A stretch of 64,000 nucleotides of DNA from an uncultured Pelagibacteraceae bacterium. Lineage in GTDB: Bacteria; Pseudomonadota; Alphaproteobacteria; Pelagibacterales; Pelagibacteraceae. Shown piece by piece: positions 53,567 through 61,754 of this stretch. The DNA lies in contig CACPID010000003.1 in assembly GCA_902633965.1 (NCBI GenBank), positions 1-64,000 of the forward strand. Reading direction: 5' to 3'. Made by a program: the position numbers and the translations under genes. Position 1 is the stretch's first letter, and each line of letters begins with the position of its first letter. The notes under the pieces were generated by a model. That model worked only from the letters and a program-made list of their open reading frames with translations, did no database searches and was not told the origin of the DNA.

Positions 53567-55663
53567 ATGGATATCAAAAAAGTTGTAGTAATAGGCTCTG
53601 GAACTATGGGGAGTGGTATAGCAGCTCATTTATGTAATGCAAATATACCAGTAACACTTCTAGATTTGACAACCGAGATAAGTGAAAAAGCAAGAGATAG
53701 AATTTTTAAATCAAGACCTCCTTTATTAATAGATAAAAAAAAAATTAACAATATTAATGTAGGCAATATCAATGATGATTTTGATACTGTGAAACAAGCT
53801 GATTGGATAGTAGAGGCTGTTGTTGAAAGAATTGATATCAAACATAATATTTATGAAAAAATTTTTAAAAATAGAAAATCAGGAGCGATAGTATCATCAA
53901 ATACTTCCTCAATACCAATTAAAGTTTTGTCAGAAAAGCTTAACACTGAGGAAAAAAAAGATTTTTGTATCACACATTTTTTTAACCCTGTTAGATATAT
54001 GGGATTACTTGAGATAGTTAAAAATGAAAATAACGATATTAACAAAATAAACTCACTAAAAGCATTTTGTGAAAAAGAGCTAGGTAAGGGAGCAATAGTT
54101 TGTAACGATACACCAGGCTTTCTTGGAAATAGAATTGGTGTTTATGCAATGCAGGTGGCAATGACTGAAGCGTTTAAAATGAAATTAACTATTGAAGAAG
54201 CCGATGCAGTATTTGGAAGACCAATGGGTATACCAAAAACTGGTGTATTTGGTTTGTATGATTTAATCGGAATAGACTTAATGGCTGATGTATTAAAAAG
54301 TTTTGTTAAAGAATTATCAAAAAATGACGAATTTCAAATTGTAGCACAAGAGATCCCATTAATTACCAAACTTATAAAACAAGGTTATACAGGTAGAAAA
54401 GGAAAGGGTGGATTTTATAGAATTAATAAAGATAATAATCAAAAAATCTTAGAAGCTATTAATTTAGAAACAGAAAAATATTCTCCATCAAAAAAAATAG
54501 ATCTAAGAATCGAAACTGTTAACTTAAATAGTTTAATAAATAGGGATGATAAATATGGTAAGTACGCATGGTCCGTAATTTCAAAAATAATTAAGTATGC
54601 ATCCTCATTAGTTCCAGGAATTACTGATAAGTTTAATGATATAGATGAAGCAATGCGTTTAGGTTTTAATTGGGCAATGGGACCTTTTGAAATGCTTAGA
54701 TCTATTGGTGTGAAAAACTTTTTTGAGCGAATAGACGATTTTAAGGGTAATAAATTCCTTGAAAATTTAGCAAAAAATATGGACGAAAATTTTTATGGTC
54801 AAAGGCAAATTTATACTGATATACAAACCTTAGCAAAAGTACGTCCTACAGCACTCAAGCTTGATAAGAATAATTCTGCTGAGATACATAGATTTAAAGA
54901 TTTCAACATTGTTGAATTTACCACTAAAGCTTGTGCGTTAGATTACGATTCTATGGACGCACTAAAAAATGCAACAGATAAACCTTTGATAATCATAAAT
55001 GAAAGTATGCAGTTTTCGGCTGGTGTAAACTTAAGCTATACTATGAATTTTGCTGAAAAAAACGATTATAAATCTATAGATAAATTCATTAAATATTTCC
55101 AAGAAACTTGTAAAACTTTAAAATATTCGAAGCACCCTGTCGTTTCAGCGCCGTCAGGATTAACTCTTGGTATTAAAGTATCTGGTATGGGTATCACTGC
55201 TGGTGCATACGCAAACGAGAGAACTAAAGACTCTTCAGACTCACAAACAGATGGTGATGCGATGAACGCAACATGGCATGTAAGTTACACAGCTGGCCCT
55301 GTATCATTCGGTTATCAAACTGGTGCTGCAGAAAACGGTCTTGCTGGTGCTGCTAACGCTAATAACACTACTGCCAAGGTGTACACAACTGCAAATGGTA
55401 TGTTTGAATATGACAAAATGTCAATCGCTGCAAACGTGAATGACAACTTCTCTATTTCATGGGGTGAGTTAAAAGAAACATACGATGAACAGGATGATGG
55501 TACAGTAGCTGATGTTGAAATGAAGTCTACTTCAATTCAATTTGCATACTCAATGGGATCTATGTCAGTAAAAGGTTACATGACTGATACTGATAATCCA
55601 GGTTGGGATTCAAATGCACTATCTGACGAAGTAACAGAATTAGCAGTAGGATTCTCATTCTAA
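53567..55663 (+). CDS. chimeric ORF: truncated 3-hydroxyacyl-CoA dehydrogenase/crotonase fused to porin C-terminus
   Basis: Residues 1-~430 are a 3-hydroxyacyl-CoA dehydrogenase: VVIGSGTMGSGIAAHLC, VSSNTSSIP, THFFNPVRYM, GRKGKGGFY and a second C-terminal domain. Residues about 440-533 begin a crotonase domain and reach VVSAPSGLTLG, where hydratases continue with GG. There the sequence switches to an outer-membrane porin (VSGMGITAGAYANER...) and ends VGFSF. The porin part has no signal peptide, so the product cannot be a functional porin, and the hydratase half is missing. Codon use changes to GCT/AAC-rich, high-expression style at the join. Confidence 0.85.
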   Translation: MDIKKVVVIGSGTMGSGIAAHLCNANIPVTLLDLTTEISEKARDRIFKSRPPLLIDKKKINNINVGNINDDFDTVKQADWIVEAVVERIDIKHNIYEKIFKNRKSGAIVSSNTSSIPIKVLSEKLNTEEKKDFCITHFFNPVRYMGLLEIVKNENNDINKINSLKAFCEKELGKGAIVCNDTPGFLGNRIGVYAMQVAMTEAFKMKLTIEEADAVFGRPMGIPKTGVFGLYDLIGIDLMADVLKSFVKELSKNDEFQIVAQEIPLITKLIKQGYTGRKGKGGFYRINKDNNQKILEAINLETEKYSPSKKIDLRIETVNLNSLINRDDKYGKYAWSVISKIIKYASSLVPGITDKFNDIDEAMRLGFNWAMGPFEMLRSIGVKNFFERIDDFKGNKFLENLAKNMDENFYGQRQIYTDIQTLAKVRPTALKLDKNNSAEIHRFKDFNIVEFTTKACALDYDSMDALKNATDKPLIIINESMQFSAGVNLSYTMNFAEKNDYKSIDKFIKYFQETCKTLKYSKHPVVSAPSGLTLGIKVSGMGITAGAYANERTKDSSDSQTDGDAMNATWHVSYTAGPVSFGYQTGAAENGLAGAANANNTTAKVYTTANGMFEYDKMSIAANVNDNFSISWGELKETYDEQDDGTVADVEMKSTSIQFAYSMGSMSVKGYMTDTDNPGWDSNALSDEVTELAVGFSF
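55172..55663 (+). pseudogene. C-terminal fragment of an outer-membrane porin
   Basis: About 163 residues of alternating beta strands ending VTELAVGFSF, typical of an abundant trimeric porin. The 5' part, including signal peptide and first strands, is missing and replaced by a FadB-like gene. It is followed by its own strong terminator, suggesting it came intact from a real porin locus. The join is about 55166-55172 (CTTGGT). Confidence 0.75.
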
Positions 55664-55690
55664 TTGCGTCGAAAGACAATAATTCTTAAA

Positions 55691-55724
55691 AACGGCCTAA
55701 ATTTTATTTAGGCCGTTTTTTTTT
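55691..55724 (+). terminator. terminator after the porin fragment
   Basis: AACGGCCTAAAT (55691-55702), loop TTT, ATTTAGGCCGTT (55706-55717), then Ts: a perfect 12-bp stem. The same bases encode the last residues of the convergent thiE-like gene, whose stop is at 55697. Confidence 0.93.
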
Positions 55725-56248
55725 ATCCATGATATTGAGGCAACTCCACAAGATTTAGTTAAATTAATCTTCTTCAAATTTTTTGAATTAATACCTCCAA
55801 GACCAACTACTTGCTTTTTTGTTTTATTTGCAATCAAATTAAACTTAATTGTGTCTAGATATTTTTTACTTTTTTCCGTCTTAAATATGGGACTTATAAA
55901 GATTTTCTCACATTTTTGCTTTTCTTTAATTCGAACTTCTTTAAAATTATGAGCGGATCCAATAATTTTAAAATTTTTAGCACAGCTAATATTTTTAAAA
56001 TTAAGGTTTTTATTAAAAGCAGGAAGATATACTCCATTTAAATTTAGTTTTATTGCTAGTTTTAGATTATTTGCTAAATATAAACCAAAACCCTTTTTCT
56101 TACATATTTGTTTTATTGTCAAAATTTCATTCTTATCTATCTGCCTATTATAATCCCTGAAAATGATATTAATTTTCTTATTAATTTCTGATAACTCTTT
56201 AAAATCTAACTTGTCTATGAAATAATAAATGTCTAAATATTTATGCAT
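55697..56248 (-). CDS. thiamine-phosphate synthase-like protein (ThiE/TenI fold)
   Basis: 183 residues of a TIM-barrel protein. GVYLPAFN, IIGSAHNFKEVRIKEKQKC, IFISPIFKTEKSKKY and VVGLGGINSKNLKKI follow the ThiE/TenI order (phosphate-binding loop near the C-terminus). Divergent and short, so it may be a TenI-like homologue rather than a full ThiE. Its start codon abuts the divergent yggS start within ATGCAT. Confidence 0.7.
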   Translation of the reverse strand: MHKYLDIYYFIDKLDFKELSEINKKINIIFRDYNRQIDKNEILTIKQICKKKGFGLYLANNLKLAIKLNLNGVYLPAFNKNLNFKNISCAKNFKIIGSAHNFKEVRIKEKQKCEKIFISPIFKTEKSKKYLDTIKFNLIANKTKKQVVGLGGINSKNLKKINLTKSCGVASISWIKKNGLNKI

Positions 56249-56887
56249 AATCCAACAGATAGTTTAATATCAATAAAAAAAGAAATTCAAGAAATCAATC
56301 CTAATAGTCAGCTTATAGTTGTCACAAAAACTTTTGGGATGAGCAAAATTGAACCATTAATAGAATTTGGGCACAGGCATTTTGGTGAAAATAAAGTACA
56401 AGAGGCACTTGAAAAATGGGAGCCAATCAAAGCAACGAGAAAAGATATAAGCCTTCATTTAATTGGCAAATTACAATCAAACAAAGTTAAATTTTGCTTA
56501 CCGCTTTTTGATTATATTCATGGGTTAGATAGTATTAAACTAGCAGAAAAAATAGCAAACGAGCAAGTCAAAAAAAATTTTAGACCAAAAGTTTTTATTC
56601 AAATAAACATTGGTGATGAGGAACAAAAAAACGGTGTTAATCAAAATGAGGTTTTAGAATTTTATTCAAATATTAAAAAAAACTTTGATTTAGATGTAAT
56701 TGGACTGATGTGCATACCACCATTTATTAAGGACACAACGCCATTCTTTATTAAAATGAAATCTTTTGCCAAATTATTGAATGTTAAACATTTGAGCATG
56801 GGTATGTCTGGCGACTATATAGAGGCATTAAAAAACTCTGCCACATTCATTAGGGTTGGATCAAAAATCATGGGAAATAGAAATTAG
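56243..56887 (+). CDS. yggS: pyridoxal-phosphate homeostasis protein YggS
   Basis: 214-residue PLP-binding TIM-barrel protein (YggS/PLPBP). VVTKTFGMSKIEPL with the PLP-binding Lys, FGENKVQEAL, LHLIGKLQSNKVK, GLMCIPP, and LSMGMSGDYIEAL with VRVGSKIMG at the end. Regulates free PLP levels in the cytoplasm. It overlaps the L,D-transpeptidase gene (stop to stop) by 4 bases. Confidence 0.93.
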   Translation: MHNPTDSLISIKKEIQEINPNSQLIVVTKTFGMSKIEPLIEFGHRHFGENKVQEALEKWEPIKATRKDISLHLIGKLQSNKVKFCLPLFDYIHGLDSIKLAEKIANEQVKKNFRPKVFIQINIGDEEQKNGVNQNEVLEFYSNIKKNFDLDVIGLMCIPPFIKDTTPFFIKMKSFAKLLNVKHLSMGMSGDYIEALKNSATFIRVGSKIMGNRN

Positions 56888-57375
56888 TAAATACTTATTT
56901 TTGTTTTTTTTTTTATTATTTTAAGAAGAACTAACATATCATTTTTACTTAATGCAATACATCCTGCTGTAGATTTATAGTTTTTTGTTAAGTGGATGAA
57001 TATTGCACTACCCTTGAACGGAACAGGTTTATTTAAATTATAATCAAGAACAATTATTAAATCATACTTTCTATCCCTCCTAAACATTTTTTCATGCTTA
57101 ATTTTCTTATTTATTTTTACAAGTGAATTATATTGCTTGTGTTTTGGGTCATTGCACCAGCCCATATTTTTTTTTATTTTTATCTTTGGGAGTACAGTAT
57201 TAATTTTTCTAAATTTATCTGATCTATAATAAAGTTTTTTTAACAAAAAGGATCCTTTTGGCGTACTTAAATCTCCCTCAACTTTTTTTGATTTTAAGCC
57301 ATTTTTACCAATAGAACACTTAAAAGAAAATTCATCAATGTTTAATGTATCTTTATTTTTTAAACGTATTAGCAT
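56884..57375 (-). CDS. L,D-transpeptidase (YkuD-domain) protein
   Basis: 163 residues forming one YkuD domain. STPKGSFLLKKLYYR near residue 40, IFIHLTKNYKSTAGCIAL near residue 125 with the catalytic His...Cys (HxxxxxxxTxGC). Such enzymes make 3-3 peptidoglycan cross-links or attach lipoproteins. No signal peptide is visible in this frame, which is unusual for a periplasmic enzyme. Confidence 0.82.
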   Translation of the reverse strand: MLIRLKNKDTLNIDEFSFKCSIGKNGLKSKKVEGDLSTPKGSFLLKKLYYRSDKFRKINTVLPKIKIKKNMGWCNDPKHKQYNSLVKINKKIKHEKMFRRDRKYDLIIVLDYNLNKPVPFKGSAIFIHLTKNYKSTAGCIALSKNDMLVLLKIIKKKTKISIY

Positions 57376-57386
57376 AAATTATTTGA

Positions 57387-57953
57387 ATGTCTCAGCCTAA
57401 AGTTATTATATTAAATTTAAAAGGTTTGTATAATATTCTTTTAGAGTTAAGAGAATTTTTAAAATTTGAATTGCAATATCAAGAAAGAGAAAAGGATTTA
57501 GCTAAAGAAAATAAGGGAAATATATATTTAGTCATCTCAAAAAATAAATTATCAAACAATATTGATAACAAAAATTTAATTATTTTAACTGAGCTACCTA
57601 TAAAAATTTTAGGTTTAATTGAAAAAATAAATATAAATTTTTTAAAACAAAAATATAGTTCTCAATCTAACTTTGCAATTAAACAATATAAATTGGATTT
57701 AAACTCAAGAATTATGTCTTATCAAAAAAAAGATTTAAAATTAACAGAAAGAGAAATTGAAATTATTTTATTTTTAAATAAAAATAAAACTCCCCAAAGT
57801 ATTGATATTTTGCAAAAAGAAGTTTGGGGGTATTCAGAAAATTTAGAAACTCACACAGTAGAAACTCATGTTTATAGATTAAGAAAAAAAATTAAAGATA
57901 CATTTAAAGATGATAATTTTTTAGTCAGCTTAAAAGATGGTTACAAAATTTAA
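57387..57953 (+). CDS. OmpR/PhoB-type winged-helix DNA-binding protein with degenerate N-domain
   Basis: 188 residues. The C-terminal about 75 residues are a Trans_reg_C winged helix: LTEREIEIILFLNKNKTPQSI and THTVETHVYRLRKKI (recognition helix), ending LVSLKDGYKI. The first about 110 residues occupy the place of a receiver domain but show no phospho-acceptor Asp pattern, so phosphorylation is doubtful. Divergent from the L,D-transpeptidase (11-base gap), with arfA starting directly after its stop. Confidence 0.8.
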   Translation: MSQPKVIILNLKGLYNILLELREFLKFELQYQEREKDLAKENKGNIYLVISKNKLSNNIDNKNLIILTELPIKILGLIEKININFLKQKYSSQSNFAIKQYKLDLNSRIMSYQKKDLKLTEREIEIILFLNKNKTPQSIDILQKEVWGYSENLETHTVETHVYRLRKKIKDTFKDDNFLVSLKDGYKI

Positions 57954-58061
57954 ATGAAAAAAAAGAATTTAGTAGCTAAAAATTTAATGTCAAAGCGTTA
58001 TAAGCCTAGGGTGGTAAAACCTAAAAAAGGCAAAGGTAGTTTTAAAAGACAAAAAAAATAA
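57954..58061 (+). CDS. arfA: alternative ribosome-rescue factor ArfA, 35 residues
   Basis: Short gene missing from the ORF track: MKKKNLVAKNLMSKRYKPRV... with core KPRVVKPKKGKGSFKRQKK. The KKGKGSF/YxR core is the ribosome-binding motif of ArfA, which recruits RF2 to stalled non-stop ribosomes. Its ATG directly follows the TAA of the preceding regulator gene. At 35 residues it lacks the long C-terminal tail of E. coli ArfA, in line with an always-active short form. Confidence 0.75.
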   Translation: MKKKNLVAKNLMSKRYKPRVVKPKKGKGSFKRQKK

Positions 58062-58064
58062 TTT

Positions 58065-58994
58065 TTAAAGTCGAGCTCCAATTTGTTGAATAACTTTAGA
58101 GGACATTTCAGTACCTTTGTTAAGGCTGTCCTTTAGAGACATTTTATTCACGTATCCATGCAAAAAGCCTGCTGCGAAAAGATCTCCCGCACCTGTCAAA
58201 TCAACAATTTTGAGACCTTGCTTAATTCCACATTCAACAACTTCATTACCATTAATTGCAACCGCACCCTTTTCGCCTCTAGTTAATACAATTATTTTAC
58301 CAAGGGATTTTGAAAAACTTATTACCTCATCAAAAGATTTTGCATCTATTAATGACATAATTTCTTGTTCATTAGCGAATGTTATATCTAATTTGTTTTT
58401 AACTAATTCTAAAAAATGAGGTTTGTGTCGATCAACACAAAACTGATCTGATAACGACATTGCCACTTTGTTTGCACTAAGAATTGCTTTTTCAAAAGCT
58501 TTTTTTGGTTCCCCTTCATCCCAAAGGTATCCCTCTAAAAGAATTATTTCACTTTGTTTAATTGCATCTGAATTAACATCGTTTTCATTTATTCTACCCG
58601 CAGTTCCTAAAAAAGTGCACATTGTTCTTTCAGAGTCTGGGGTTACTAAAATTAAGCAAGTTCCAGTGGGCAAATCCTCTTTTTTCTTTGAGTAAAAATA
58701 TTTAACATTCTCTTGCTTTAAACCATCTTCATATTTACTTCCAAGTTCATCGTCATTAACTTTACCTATAAATCCAACCTCATTTCCAAGTTGTGATAAC
58801 CCAACAATAGAATTTGCAACTGAGCCACCTGAAACTGTTTTTTCTATTTTAAGATTTGAGAGCAATTTTTTGAATTCACCTTCATCAAATATTAGTTTCA
58901 TAGTACTTTTTGTTAATTTATTCTTAGTTATAAAGTCATCTTCAACTTTACAAATTACATCTACTATTGCGTTCCCTATACCTAAAATTTTCAT
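58065..58994 (-). CDS. PfkB-family sugar/nucleoside kinase (adenosine-kinase-like)
   Basis: 309 residues from the Met at 58994, where MKILGIGNAIVDVIC starts the family pattern; the listed longer start runs back through the nth gene. TVSGGSVANSIVGLSQLG near residue 55 and IVDLTGAGDLFAAGFLHGY near residue 255 (anion hole and catalytic Asp) define the PfkB/ribokinase fold, closest in look to adenosine kinases of alphaproteobacteria. It follows nth by 1 base on the minus strand. Confidence 0.88.
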   Translation of the reverse strand: MKILGIGNAIVDVICKVEDDFITKNKLTKSTMKLIFDEGEFKKLLSNLKIEKTVSGGSVANSIVGLSQLGNEVGFIGKVNDDELGSKYEDGLKQENVKYFYSKKKEDLPTGTCLILVTPDSERTMCTFLGTAGRINENDVNSDAIKQSEIILLEGYLWDEGEPKKAFEKAILSANKVAMSLSDQFCVDRHKPHFLELVKNKLDITFANEQEIMSLIDAKSFDEVISFSKSLGKIIVLTRGEKGAVAINGNEVVECGIKQGLKIVDLTGAGDLFAAGFLHGYVNKMSLKDSLNKGTEMSSKVIQQIGARL

Positions 58995-58995
58995 A

Positions 58996-59649
58996 TCAAG
59001 CTTTCTTAGTTTTGATTGGCTTTTTTCTATTAGGATAACAACTAGTACAAATTTTACAAGTGATTCCGTAGCATTCCCTAGCTTTGCAATACTCTCTTCC
59101 ATAGAAAATTATTTGAAGATGTAATTTATTCCAATATTTCATTGGAAATACTCTTTTAAGATCTTTTTCAGTTTGAATAACATTTTTACCATTAGTAAGT
59201 CCCCATCTTTGTGCTAGTCGATGAATATGAGTATCAACAGGAAAAGCTGGGTGACCAAAACCTTGTGCCATCACAACGCTAGCAGTTTTGTGCCCAACAC
59301 CTGGTAGTTCCTCCAATTCCTCAAAAGTTTTAGGTACTTTGCCTTTATACTTTTCAACTAAGGTTTTTGAGAGATTATATATACTCTTCGCTTTAATTCT
59401 AAATATTCCTATACTTCTGATTAATCTTTCAATTTTTTTTCTCCCCAATTTTACAAAATGTTCAGGTTTATTATATTTTGGATAAATACTTTTAGTTACA
59501 TTATTAACATTTACATCAGTACATTGAGCTGAGAGTAAAACCGATACCAACAGAGTAAAATTATTTCTATGTTTTAGAGGTACGGGTGTTTTTGGATAAA
59601 TCTTATTTAATGTTTTAAGTATTATTTTAACTTTACTTGCTTCATTCAT
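58996..59649 (-). CDS. nth: endonuclease III
   Basis: DNA glycosylase/AP lyase for oxidised pyrimidines, 217 residues. Helix-hairpin-helix LEELPGVGHKTASVV with the catalytic Lys, FPVDTHIHRLAQRWG with the catalytic Asp, and a C-terminal cysteine cluster. The cysteine spacing (CKARECYGITCKICTSC) is not the classic C-x6-C-x2-C-x5-C, so iron-sulfur ligation may differ. Lies between dapB and the PfkB kinase in a minus-strand run. Confidence 0.94.
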   Translation of the reverse strand: MNEASKVKIILKTLNKIYPKTPVPLKHRNNFTLLVSVLLSAQCTDVNVNNVTKSIYPKYNKPEHFVKLGRKKIERLIRSIGIFRIKAKSIYNLSKTLVEKYKGKVPKTFEELEELPGVGHKTASVVMAQGFGHPAFPVDTHIHRLAQRWGLTNGKNVIQTEKDLKRVFPMKYWNKLHLQIIFYGREYCKARECYGITCKICTSCYPNRKKPIKTKKA

Positions 59650-59652
59650 TAA

Positions 59653-60429
59653 CTATTTAAAATTTAAAACATCTCTCATTGAATAAAGACCCGGTTTTTT
59701 ATTTATAAGCCATTTCGCAGCAGTTAACGCTCCCTCAGAGTATAAAGCTCTGTCAAATGCTTCATGATTTAGAGTTATTATTTCTTTTCCACTTGAAAAT
59801 TTTACCTCATGTTCACCTACAACTTCGCCTCTTCTAAGTGAATTAAAATTGATTTTTTTAGAGTAAGGAAAAGTTTTTTTGTTAAAATATTTCTTACCCA
59901 TCAGTTTATATAAATTTTTCCCTTTTCCATCAGCAATACCTTTGCCAAGCATTAAAGCTGTTCCAGACGGATGGTCTTTTTTATGTTTATGATGGACTTC
60001 AAAAACTTTACTAAGAAAGTTGTTTCCCAGTGATTTTGATGTAATTTCAGTTAAATACATTAAAAGGTTTATACCTAAACTCATGTTACCAGCCTTTAAA
60101 ATTGGTATTTTTTTTGAGTATTTTTTAATCAATTCCTCCTCTTTTTTACTAAATCCAGTAGTCCCTATTACTACTCTCTTATTAAGCTTTTGGGCTATTT
60201 TAAGAACTTCAAAAGTGCAATTCGGAATTGTGAAATCAATTATTAAACTTACGTTTTTAAATGAATCTAAATTATTCAAGCTTGGTTTAATGCCTGAAAT
60301 TTTTTTTTTTATTAATTGGTTTTCAGTAAGAGTGACTAGCTTAAATGTTTTATCTGATTTAGCAGATTTAATGAGCTGCTGACCCATTCTACCTAAACAA
60401 CCTGTTATAGCTAAATTAATCTTTTTCAT
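59653..60429 (-). CDS. dapB: 4-hydroxy-tetrahydrodipicolinate reductase
   Basis: Lysine/diaminopimelate pathway reductase, 258 residues from the Met at 60429 (MKKINLAITGCLGRMGQQL), better than the listed upstream start. Nucleotide-binding GCLGRMGQQ, VIGTTGF, and active-site HHKHKKDHPSGTAL. The start overlaps the stop of the upstream small gene (ATGA). Provides meso-diaminopimelate for the wall and lysine. Confidence 0.95.
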   Translation of the reverse strand: MKKINLAITGCLGRMGQQLIKSAKSDKTFKLVTLTENQLIKKKISGIKPSLNNLDSFKNVSLIIDFTIPNCTFEVLKIAQKLNKRVVIGTTGFSKKEEELIKKYSKKIPILKAGNMSLGINLLMYLTEITSKSLGNNFLSKVFEVHHKHKKDHPSGTALMLGKGIADGKGKNLYKLMGKKYFNKKTFPYSKKINFNSLRRGEVVGEHEVKFSSGKEIITLNHEAFDRALYSEGALTAAKWLINKKPGLYSMRDVLNFK

Positions 60430-60596
60430 TTGAAGATAAGATACGAAAGTATCACAACTGATAATACAATTATAGTCCAAATACTTAAGTTTTTAAAAAA
60501 TAATTTTTTTTTTGAATTTGAGCTAATGAAGCCTGGTAGAACTAGGAATAAAACTGCAATTAAAGCTATTGCTGGAACTATTTCTTCTAAACCCAT
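60426..60596 (-). CDS. 56-residue two-helix membrane protein between dnaJ and dapB
   Basis: Not in the ORF track. MGLEEIVPAIALIAVLFLVL... contains two hydrophobic helices separated by a SNSKKKLFFK loop, ending VILSYLIFK. Starts 3 bases after the dnaJ stop and overlaps dapB by ATGA, so it is embedded in a tight operon. Function unknown. Confidence 0.7.
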   Translation of the reverse strand: MGLEEIVPAIALIAVLFLVLPGFISSNSKKKLFFKNLSIWTIIVLSVVILSYLIFK

Positions 60597-60599
60597 AAT

Positions 60600-61724
60600 T
60601 TAATTTTTCCAAAAACTTTTAGCTTTTTGAAAGAATTTTTTAATACTTGGGTTTGATTTTTCATTTTCAATTTCTCTAAATTTTTCAAGTAGCTCTTTCT
60701 GTTCTCTGTTTAAAGATATTGGCACTTCTGTATTAACTTGGATATAAAGATCTCCATTTCCACTTCCTCTCATATAAGGCATACCTTTGCCCTTTAATCT
60801 AAACTGCTTACCACTTTGTGTCCCTGCTGGTATTTTGATTTTTGCTTTACCGCCATCTATTGTAGGAATTTCTATTGAGGTACCTAGAGCAGCATCCGCA
60901 ATGGATATTGGGCACTCAAAAAATAAATTTTCATCTGATCTTTTGAATAAATCGTGAGAGTAAACATTTATAAACAGATACAAATCTCCACTACCAGCTC
61001 CCTTAGTTCCAGCTTCTCCTTTTCCTGAAAGTCTTATTCTCGTTCCATCATCAACTCCTTTAGGAATTGTAACTGATAATCTTTTAGAAGCTTGTCTTTT
61101 ACCTTGTCCACTACACTCTGAACACGGATTTGTTATTTGTTCACCAGAACCTGAGCATTGAGGACATGTTTGCTGGACAGTAAAAAATCCCTGACTTGAC
61201 CTCACTTGACCATGACCTCCACACATTGAACATGAGCTTGCATTTGTTCCAGGCTTAGATCCTGATCCCTTACAAGTATTACATTTTTCAGATGTTGAAA
61301 ATTTTATATCCTGTTTTTTACCAGAATATGCTTCTTCCAAAGTTATAGATAAATCATACCTAAGATCTGAGCCTCTATTGTTTGATCTTCTAGATCTTCT
61401 ACCGCCACCGAAACCTTCTCCAAAAAAGTCCTCAAAAATATCTGAGAAGCTACCAGAGAAATCAAAATTTCCAAATCCTCCTCTGCCTCCACCACCATTT
61501 TCAAACGCTGCGTGACCAAAATTATCATAATTTTGCTTTCTCTCAGCATTTGATAAAACATGATAAGCCTCCGATGCTTCTTTAAATTTCTCCTCAGAAG
61601 CTTTATCACCTTTATTTTTATCAGGATGGTATTTAACAGCTAGTTTTCGATAAGCTGACTTAATTTGGTCTGCTGATGCACTTTTATTGATGCCTAAGAC
61701 TTCGTAGTAATCTCTTTTTGCCAT
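60600..61724 (-). CDS. dnaJ: chaperone protein DnaJ
   Basis: 374-residue class A J-protein. J domain with YHPDKNKGD, Gly/Phe-rich linker, four zinc repeats (CNTCKGSG, CSMCGGHG, CPQCSGSG, CSECSGQG), and C-terminal substrate domain. Delivers unfolded clients to DnaK and stimulates its ATPase. Follows dnaK by 30 bases. Confidence 0.97.
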   Translation of the reverse strand: MAKRDYYEVLGINKSASADQIKSAYRKLAVKYHPDKNKGDKASEEKFKEASEAYHVLSNAERKQNYDNFGHAAFENGGGGRGGFGNFDFSGSFSDIFEDFFGEGFGGGRRSRRSNNRGSDLRYDLSITLEEAYSGKKQDIKFSTSEKCNTCKGSGSKPGTNASSCSMCGGHGQVRSSQGFFTVQQTCPQCSGSGEQITNPCSECSGQGKRQASKRLSVTIPKGVDDGTRIRLSGKGEAGTKGAGSGDLYLFINVYSHDLFKRSDENLFFECPISIADAALGTSIEIPTIDGGKAKIKIPAGTQSGKQFRLKGKGMPYMRGSGNGDLYIQVNTEVPISLNREQKELLEKFREIENEKSNPSIKKFFQKAKSFWKN

Positions 61725-61754
61725 AAATAATTATAGACAAATAGTTGTGAAAAC

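Noticed and set aside
60020-60382. 120-codon plus-strand ORF inside dapB
   Set aside because: Antisense shadow of dapB; the sense frame has all catalytic motifs.
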